From: Sulfobacillus acidophilus
GTDB lineage: Bacteria; Bacillota; Sulfobacillia; Sulfobacillales; Sulfobacillaceae
DNA length: 57,011 nucleotides
Direction of reading: 5' to 3'
Assembly (NCBI GenBank): GCA_003023745.1
Contig: PXYV01000015.1
Location: 1-57,011 of the forward strand
The position numbers and the translations under genes were made by a program. Below are positions 51,319 through 57,011 of the stretch, piece by piece (position 1 is the first letter of the stretch; every line of letters starts with the position of its first letter). The notes below the pieces were generated by a model, which made no database searches, was not told the DNA's origin, and saw only the letters and a list, made by a program, of their open reading frames with translations.

Positions 51319-51963
51319 TTAACGCGATGTGGCAGGGGTGGACCAAACAGCGCGCACGGGTGAGCCGTCCATGCCAACTAACGGCAAAGCCAGGCATGTC
51401 AGAACGCCCTCGGGTTCTTCAATGGCGGTGAGATTGATGAGGGCTTCGATGAGAAGAATCCCTGCTCCTAATAGAATCTGATGAACTTCGCGGGGAAACT
51501 GCCGGTTAGGCGTCGGCAGATCCAGACCGATTAAGGTCAACTGCCTATCGACCGCATATTGAGCCACGTCAAGACCCAAGTGGGGAGAACGCGTAAAATA
51601 CTCCGGCGTGCCTCGCCGTTTCTCCCACCCCGTGCGCAACAAGACCCGTTCTCCGGCCTGGGGTGGGCGAGGCCAGCGGATATCATCCACGGTAAAAGTC
51701 TGATCGTCATCTACCGTGACGTCGGCGACGAATGCGGGTCCGATCATGGCTTCCAGTGATAGAGCGGCGACATCGCTGGCATTGGCGATAAAATGAGAGG
51801 GGGCGTCCAGATGGGTGCCGCCATGGGTGTAAAGCAATAATTGGTGCGATGCCCATCCATTCTGAGCGATGCTGGCAAAGGGCATGAAGTGACCTCGGGG
51901 TTCACCCGGACAGCTTTCGATGAGACCGTCTTGCATGGGAATCGTTAGGTCTATAATCGGCAC
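51319..51963 (-). CDS. Cyclase-family metal-dependent hydrolase (kynurenine-formamidase-like)
   Basis: A 214-residue member of the putative cyclase family (PF04199). The metal motif HxGTHxDxPxH is seen as THGGTHLDAPSHF. ERVLLRTGWEKR, and GLDLPTPN, are further family marks. It probably hydrolyses an amide or a cyclic compound. GTG at 51963 has AAGGAGA upstream; the longer frame to 52080 overlaps the dehydrogenase gene. It is the last gene of a five-gene minus-strand operon. Confidence 0.85.
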   Translation of the reverse strand: MPIIDLTIPMQDGLIESCPGEPRGHFMPFASIAQNGWASHQLLLYTHGGTHLDAPSHFIANASDVAALSLEAMIGPAFVADVTVDDDQTFTVDDIRWPRPPQAGERVLLRTGWEKRRGTPEYFTRSPHLGLDVAQYAVDRQLTLIGLDLPTPNRQFPREVHQILLGAGILLIEALINLTAIEEPEGVLTCLALPLVGMDGSPVRAVWSTPATSR

Positions 51964-51980
51964 GGGCAATCTCCTTCCAG

Positions 51981-53003
51981 CTATTGTGGAGTTAACAAAA
52001 CTTTGGCAACAGGCCCGGGATTGCCCAGCAGGGCATCGAACCAATGGGCGCCTTCTTCCAGGGGGGCCTTGACAATCCACGGATCGTTCAGGCCGATAGC
52101 GCCTTGGGCAACCAAGTCGACGGACGACCGAAACTGGCTTGCCGTGTAGGCGAATGCGCCGGCAGTCGTCACTTCGTTGCGGATCATATCGTTAATCGGC
52201 AGTGTGGTCTGGGCAGAATGCAATCCGCTGAAGATTACGGTGCCGCCAGGGCGAACCGATATAACTGCATTTTGGCGGGTGACCACATTGCCGACCGCGT
52301 CGACGGCAACAGTTGCCATCAGGCCATAAGTAGCGTCCTTTACGAAACTCAGCACGTCGACTGAGCTCGGATTTAAAGTCGCTGTGGCGCCTAAAGCCTG
52401 CGCCATCGTTAGGCGGTCCGCGTTGGTGTCAACGGCATAGATTTGCTGTACGCCAAAATGGTGAGCCGCTTGCAGAACAAATAGTCCAATCGGTCCCATG
52501 CCGTAGACGACAAGAATATCGGCCTCGCTAAACCGGGCCCTTTGCGCCACGTGCAGGGCGTAGGCAACCGGTTCCGCCAGCGTTGCCTGTTCCAGCGTGA
52601 TCGTGTCGGGCAACGGGACGACGCTTTCTTGGGGTACCGCAACATAAGACGCATTACTACCGGGGAGTGCGGCTCCCAGAAGGCGACGATGCCGACACAA
52701 TTGTTCTTGGGATTGCCGACAGTAGTCACACTGGCCGCACGAAATCAAAGGATTGGCGGTGACGCGCGTGCCGATGGCATAGGTTTGGGCATGCTCACCG
52801 CGATCCACGATCCGGCCGGAAAATTCGTGGCCGAAGATTAAGGGCGGTTGGCGCAGAGAGCTTTCCCCGAGGAATCCGCTGAGTTCCGAGCCACAAATTC
52901 CGGAGTAGGCCACTTCAATGAGGACATCCCCAGGCGCCAACCCCGGCATAGCCACCTCATGCATGATCATTTGCCGCGGTCCTTCGTAAATGAGTGCTTT
53001 CAC
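51981..53003 (-). CDS. Zinc-dependent medium-chain alcohol dehydrogenase
   Basis: A 340-residue MDR dehydrogenase of the sorbitol/threonine dehydrogenase type. YSGICGSELSGF and GHEFSGRIVDRG hold the catalytic-zinc ligands. Four cysteines for the structural zinc lie in CGQCDYCRQSQEQLC. The Rossmann motif is VYGMGPIGLFVLQAA. It oxidises a secondary alcohol with NAD(P). In this operon the substrate may be a hydroxy acid or polyol. It follows RidA after 15 bases. Confidence 0.9.
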   Translation of the reverse strand: MKALIYEGPRQMIMHEVAMPGLAPGDVLIEVAYSGICGSELSGFLGESSLRQPPLIFGHEFSGRIVDRGEHAQTYAIGTRVTANPLISCGQCDYCRQSQEQLCRHRRLLGAALPGSNASYVAVPQESVVPLPDTITLEQATLAEPVAYALHVAQRARFSEADILVVYGMGPIGLFVLQAAHHFGVQQIYAVDTNADRLTMAQALGATATLNPSSVDVLSFVKDATYGLMATVAVDAVGNVVTRQNAVISVRPGGTVIFSGLHSAQTTLPINDMIRNEVTTAGAFAYTASQFRSSVDLVAQGAIGLNDPWIVKAPLEEGAHWFDALLGNPGPVAKVLLTPQ

Positions 53004-53018
53004 AGTATTTCCCCCCTT

Positions 53019-53402
53019 TCAATCGGCGACGGCAACACAGTCAATTTCAACTAAAATGTTGTTGAGCGTCGCTCCGACGGTGGTGCGCACGGGAAAAGGC
53101 GGACTGAAGAATTCTTGGTAGACGCGATTAAAGGCGGCAAAATCGCGCTGTAAATCCTGCAAGAATACGCTGGTTTTGACGACGTGGTCCATGGTGAGGC
53201 CTGCCTCTTCCAAAATTGCCGCTAGGTTTCTCAGAACTTGGCGAGTCTGCTCTTCAATTGTGGTTCCCACTATTGTTTGGGTCTGTGGATCCATAGGACC
53301 GACGCCTGCCGTATAAACCAAGGTACCCGACGCGCGAAGGCCTTGGGAATACGCGCCTCCCGGTTGCGGGGCGTTTTCCGTTCGAATTTCTTGTTTAGAC
53401 AT
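53019..53402 (-). CDS. RidA-family enamine/imine deaminase
   Basis: A 127-residue YjgF/YER057c/UK114 protein. The active-site arginine lies in PFPVRTTVGA, followed by ILVEIDCVAVAD. The N-terminal APQPGGAYSQGLRASGTLVYTAG is typical. It hydrolyses reactive 2-aminoacrylate-type intermediates, which fits its place directly after a PLP enzyme. AGGAGGTAGG lies upstream of the ATG. Confidence 0.9.
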   Translation of the reverse strand: MSKQEIRTENAPQPGGAYSQGLRASGTLVYTAGVGPMDPQTQTIVGTTIEEQTRQVLRNLAAILEEAGLTMDHVVKTSVFLQDLQRDFAAFNRVYQEFFSPPFPVRTTVGATLNNILVEIDCVAVAD

Positions 53403-53412
53403 GTCCTACCTC

Positions 53413-54510
53413 CTATTGCGTCCCACCGCGAGCCATGATTGGCCATGACGCCACGACCGAACCTTGACGCACAGCTGTGACGGTGTTTTGTAAATTCATC
53501 ACCGTGCAAATATGATTGGGGATAATGGAGACCAAGCTGCCGATGGCGGCAGGAGCCGCATTCGGCGGCAATTCGACCACGGCATGTTCTTCCGAAAGTC
53601 GAACAATACGCCAGTCCGGATGTTCAACAATGTGTCCATAGCATCCGTCGATCGGCCCATCGGTGGAAAGCATCTTGCTCCCGCTGTCCAATACCAGGCG
53701 GTGCGCCTCTGGTTGACTCACGATCGTGGCCCACACGCGGGCGGCGCATTGATCGATTGTCGCCGCGTGGGCGGTGACGATTCCCATGTCGTTAAAAATG
53801 TAAATGCCAGGACGTACTTCGGTGGCGGTTCTAAGACGCTGCAGGTGATGGGATAAAATGGTGCCGCCGACGCTGACATCATCAACAGGCACGTGATGCG
53901 CGGTAATCTGACGGACAAGATCGTGCATCATCCCATCTTCTTCATCAATCAGACGGGTAATGCGGTCAACGTCACGATGCCCTGAAATATGGCCGGCGAA
54001 CGACATCAGTCCACCGAACCTGACACCCGGAGTACCATGGATGGTGAGGGCAAGCTCGACCAAAGCGGAGCCGTTGAGGCCGCAGCGGTGAAAGCCAGTA
54101 TCCACTTCGGCCAACACGTTGACAGACCGTCCCGCCAGTTGTCCGGCTAACGCCACGGTTTTAAGTGCCTCCAGCGAATCAAGGGAAATGGTGGGTTCGA
54201 GTCCACGCGTCATCAACAAAGCCAGACGATGAGCCTTAGCACGCCCTACCAGAGGATAGGCAATGAGGATGTCTGTCAAGCCTGCTTTTAACATCACCTC
54301 TGCCTCGTCCAGTTTCGCAACGGTAATGCCGTGCGCTCCAAGCTCGACTTGCCTTTGCGCCAACCCTGGCTGCTTATGGGTCTTCGTGTGAGGCCTGAGC
54401 TTTAAACCGGCAGCCTCGGCTTGTTGCTGCATCCGCCGAAGGTTATCCTCGACAATATCGACATCAACGGCCACAAACGGTGTATCTAACTGTTCTAGTG
54501 CGTATGGCAT
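53413..54510 (-). CDS. D-threonine aldolase/D-serine dehydratase-like PLP enzyme
   Basis: A 365-residue alanine-racemase-fold PLP enzyme. LDTPFVAVDVDIVEDNLRRM opens it, RPHTKTHK carries the PLP lysine (the RPHTK lysine), and VDTGFHRCG and VSVGGTILSHHL are family blocks. The C-terminal domain has GCYGHIVEHP and LVSIIPNHICTVMNL with the His/Cys pair used for a divalent metal. It may cleave D-threonine-like 3-hydroxy amino acids to glycine and an aldehyde, or dehydrate them. ATG at 54510 has GAGAGGA upstream. It lies 10 bases after the SDR and 10 before RidA. Confidence 0.85.
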   Translation of the reverse strand: MPYALEQLDTPFVAVDVDIVEDNLRRMQQQAEAAGLKLRPHTKTHKQPGLAQRQVELGAHGITVAKLDEAEVMLKAGLTDILIAYPLVGRAKAHRLALLMTRGLEPTISLDSLEALKTVALAGQLAGRSVNVLAEVDTGFHRCGLNGSALVELALTIHGTPGVRFGGLMSFAGHISGHRDVDRITRLIDEEDGMMHDLVRQITAHHVPVDDVSVGGTILSHHLQRLRTATEVRPGIYIFNDMGIVTAHAATIDQCAARVWATIVSQPEAHRLVLDSGSKMLSTDGPIDGCYGHIVEHPDWRIVRLSEEHAVVELPPNAAPAAIGSLVSIIPNHICTVMNLQNTVTAVRQGSVVASWPIMARGGTQ

Positions 54511-54520
54511 AGAGTTCCTC

Positions 54521-55282
54521 TCATTCTTCGGCGAGTTGTCCACCATCAATTACGAGTCCGTGGCCGGTAATGTAACTGGATGCGTCGGATGCCAAGAACA
54601 CCGCTGCCCGGGCCACTTCGCGCGGTTGTCCAAGTCGACCGAGCGGTATTTTAGACAAGTACCCCTGAATTTCCTCCTCGGGAAGGCCAGCCTTTTGGGC
54701 GAGTCCGGTATCGATGACGCCTGGATTGAGGGCGTTGGCGCGAATTCCATACGGTGCGAGCTCAATCGCCAAGGTCTTTGTCAACAACATAATGCCGGCT
54801 TTGGAAGCATTGTACGCGGCTAAATTCTTTTCCGCCATCAGGCCGTTGGTGGACGACATGGTAATGATGCTGCCGGCGTGTTGAGCTACCATGTGCCGGG
54901 CCGCTTCCTGGACGGTGTAAAAGACGCCGGTCAAGTTGATGCGGAGCGTCTCGTTCCAGGTGTGCGCCGTGGTCTCAAGAAAAGCTTCACTGCGCGCAAT
55001 GCCGGCGTTTGCCACAATGACGTCGAGGGGTCCTAAAATTCGCGTCACGGCGCTTAGGGCATCACGAATGGAGAGTTGTTGACCGACATCTGCTTCCCAA
55101 ACGAAAGCATCTCTCTCTGAGTATCCCTCCTGGCGTAGTGCCTGCAGCAGTGTTGACAACTTTGCCCCGTCAATATCGATGAGGGCAACGCGTGCCCCCT
55201 CGCGCAAAAATTCTTGCGCAATCGAAAATCCAATCGCGCCAGCGGCGCCCGTGACTGCACAAACCTTGCCTTCCAACTGCAT
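54521..55282 (-). CDS. Short-chain dehydrogenase/reductase
   Basis: A 253-residue classical SDR. TGAAGAIG (NAD-binding), NAG, MSSTNG (Ser) and YNASK (Tyr-Lys) are all present, and the C-terminal ITGHGLVIDGGQ is standard. It interconverts an alcohol and a ketone. AGGAGG lies 7 bases before the ATG. It is the first gene of the operon SDR, aldolase-like, RidA, zinc dehydrogenase and cyclase. Confidence 0.9.
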   Translation of the reverse strand: MQLEGKVCAVTGAAGAIGFSIAQEFLREGARVALIDIDGAKLSTLLQALRQEGYSERDAFVWEADVGQQLSIRDALSAVTRILGPLDVIVANAGIARSEAFLETTAHTWNETLRINLTGVFYTVQEAARHMVAQHAGSIITMSSTNGLMAEKNLAAYNASKAGIMLLTKTLAIELAPYGIRANALNPGVIDTGLAQKAGLPEEEIQGYLSKIPLGRLGQPREVARAAVFLASDASSYITGHGLVIDGGQLAEE

Positions 55283-55899
55283 AATGCATCCTCCTGCATG
55301 AGCTTTGATGCGGATAAAGAGCCATATGACTCATGATACAACATTACGGTGTTTACTTTACATCAAAAGCTAGGTTGATTGTGAGCTGGATGCGCCGTTT
55401 GACCTAGACTAGGTGAGCGCATTGGGTCGTGCGCGCTAGCGCTGCCCAGGACTTGGTTAGACGGTGTGGTCAGCCCCGTGGACTCACAATGGTTGGGCTA
55501 GGTCGCAAGCGCGTGCGCGTGATGGGCGGGAGCCTTTGGTAATCCGTTGGCTGAAGTTTTCAAACTGTCTAGGTGTGCCTAGAGCGTTAACGCCTACGAA
55601 AAGAAAAAGCCTTCAACGAAAGTCAGGGTGGGACCATCGGAGTGAAGACAGAGAACGTACGGTATACGCTTCGGTTGTTGCAATGCTTGATGCGAAAGTG
55701 GTGCATGCGGGGCCCCCAGTGGCCCCTAACCGTAGTGCGGGTGCACCTGACGGGGGTGGATAAGAGTGAGATGGGAAATGGGGGCCGAGCGGGAACCTAT
55801 GGCTACCCTTTTCGCCGCCTTGGCATCTTTCGGGGACCGAGGACACGCTGTCATGCGCGGATTATCCAGTTGCGATCCGAAACAGACGATGCGGACGCA
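55283..55899. other. Gene-free stretch upstream of the catabolic operon
   Basis: About 615 bp. Frames here (55464-55763, 55642-55908, 55613-55846) look like shadows of one another and have no ribosome binding site. On the minus strand an AT-rich zone at about 55320-55375 with TATCAT (55342-55337) may be the operon promoter; its -35 is weak. No RNA gene seen. Confidence 0.45.
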
Positions 55900-56820
55900 T
55901 TAGGGTAAAGGCGTGCCGGCGGCCTGCAATATGGCATACCATTCTTGGCGCGATAGTTCGACCTCGCTTGCTTTAAGGCAATCTAGGAGTCTTTGCCGAT
56001 TCATCGTGCCGATAATGGGTTGCATATGCGCTGGATGGCGGAGGATCCAGGCAATAGCGATGGTGGTGTTGCTCACACGGTGGTGTGCGGCTACCTCGTC
56101 AATGACCCGGTTCAATTCCGCATACGAGTCGTTGCCTAAAAACACCCCATCGAAAAAGCCATATTGAAATGGCGACCAGGGCTGAATGGTAATATCGTGA
56201 ATGCGGCAGTAGTCTAACACACTGCCATCGCGGTCAACCGCGAATGCATTTTCCATGTTGACATTAAGCCCCTGTCCAATCATGGTGGCGTTGGTGATGC
56301 TTAACTGCAGTTGATTGGCGACGATGGGTTGGCGCACAAACTTTTTTAGAAGCTCGATCTGCATCGGTTTGTGATTAGATACCCCGAAATAACGGACCTT
56401 TCCAGCCTGTTCCAAGGCGTCGAAGGCGCTGGCTACTTCTTCCGGTTCGACTAAGGCGTCGGGACGGTGCAGCAAGAGCACGTCCAGATAGTCTGTGTTG
56501 AGGCGCTTCAAGCTCCCGTCCACGGCCTGCAAAATATGTTCCTTTGAAAAATCGTACATGTTGTCGGCAAGCCCACATTTAGACTGTATGAGAATCCGGT
56601 CCCGTACCGATGAAGACATATGCACCGCCTTGGCAAACACCGTTTCCGACGCGATTGCGTCGCCATAAACGTCGGCATGGTCGAAGAAATTTGCTCCTTC
56701 GTCCAAAGCGGTTTGTACAAACCGCTCGGCATCGTTCAACGGTACCGCATCCATTCGCATACACCCCACCGCGACGACTGGGACTTGCAGTTGGGTTGGG
56801 CCAAGCGGCATGGTACGCAT
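55900..56820 (-). CDS. Aldo/keto reductase
   Basis: A 306-residue AKR of the YdhF-like type. The catalytic tetrad positions are visible: Asp and Tyr in FDHADVYG, Lys in IQSKCGL and His in LLLHRPD. KVRYFGVSNHKPMQIELL and IAIAWILRHPAHMQPIIGT follow. It reduces an aldehyde or ketone with NADPH. AAGGGAG precedes the ATG. A single gene, about 615 bp downstream of the SDR operon start but on its own transcript; a possible promoter (TTGTGA, 17 bp, TACACT) lies upstream near 56875-56905. Confidence 0.9.
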   Translation of the reverse strand: MRTMPLGPTQLQVPVVAVGCMRMDAVPLNDAERFVQTALDEGANFFDHADVYGDAIASETVFAKAVHMSSSVRDRILIQSKCGLADNMYDFSKEHILQAVDGSLKRLNTDYLDVLLLHRPDALVEPEEVASAFDALEQAGKVRYFGVSNHKPMQIELLKKFVRQPIVANQLQLSITNATMIGQGLNVNMENAFAVDRDGSVLDYCRIHDITIQPWSPFQYGFFDGVFLGNDSYAELNRVIDEVAAHHRVSNTTIAIAWILRHPAHMQPIIGTMNRQRLLDCLKASEVELSRQEWYAILQAAGTPLP

Positions 56821-57011
56821 AGACGAACTCCCTTCACCCTGAAATGGCTAAAGTACAATGATCTGTTGGTCAGTGTATCATAGCCCACGTGGTGTCACAA
56901 GAACGAAGGGCCGATGGGGTGCACCTCAAAATTGTGATCACGCCGCAATGCGCCTTTGGACTGGCACGAGTTGGGCGCAGGGGTGTTGTGCCCAAAGGTT
57001 ATCCCAGCGTT

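Overview
The window reads as chromosomal DNA of a moderately GC-rich, endospore-forming Firmicute. A 67-residue Spo0E-like phosphatase, strong AGGAGG-type ribosome binding sites, frequent GTG/TTG starts and Gram-positive style peptidoglycan salvage all point that way. My best guess for the lineage is a Sulfobacillus-like thermoacidophile, but that is inference from gene style and not a database match. No rRNA, tRNA, CRISPR array or intact insertion sequence was seen.

Layout. 0.3-8.1 kb: an MFS protein, a Spo0E-like protein, a three-gene sugar-acid (UxaA/GguC-like) operon, an amino-acid permease and a LapA-like membrane protein. 8.1-14.5 kb: about 1 kb of regulatory-looking DNA with a palindromic motif cluster, then a compact four-gene operon (unknown protein, two BrxD/DUF2791-like ATPases, BrxL-like AAA+/Lon-like protein). 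This is a BREX-derived cassette without the BREX methyltransferase, PglZ or BrxC, and it is the best candidate here for an undescribed defence or DNA-management system. 14.7-33.8 kb: a large divergent peptidoglycan-salvage region. The minus strand encodes MurR/RpiR regulator, MurQ, two GNATs, a PIG-L deacetylase, NamZ, NagZ, a MurK-type kinase and a serine hydrolase. The plus strand encodes a five-gene oligopeptide-type ABC transporter, an MFS protein, AnmK and a GNAT. Together these could import muropeptides or amino sugars, strip GlcNAc and MurNAc, phosphorylate them and make GlcNAc-6-P.

34-41.4 kb: a patchy region with broken genes (VOC protein, phytanoyl-CoA-dioxygenase-like protein, IS200/IS605 TnpB remnant) among a DsrE-like protein, a leaderless periplasmic-binding-fold protein, a ThiF/MoeB-rhodanese fusion, a zinc-ribbon protein, a small membrane protein and an aquaporin. 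41.9-46.8 kb: an assimilatory sulfate-reduction operon (sulfite reductase, APS reductase, ATP sulfurylase and two siroheme enzymes) behind a near-consensus promoter. Its leader carries a 57-bp structured repeat also found at 14.5 kb. 47-51.1 kb: a hypothetical protein, a GAF-like/GGDEF protein, and a lipoprotein reading frame split by one amber codon. 51.3-56.8 kb: a tight five-gene catabolic operon (SDR, D-threonine-aldolase-like, RidA, zinc alcohol dehydrogenase, cyclase) and an aldo/keto reductase.

Several otherwise well-preserved genes are broken by a single lesion: one base in a homopolymer (34.48 and 36.28 kb) or one amber codon (50.44 kb). Sequencing error must be excluded before these are called pseudogenes.
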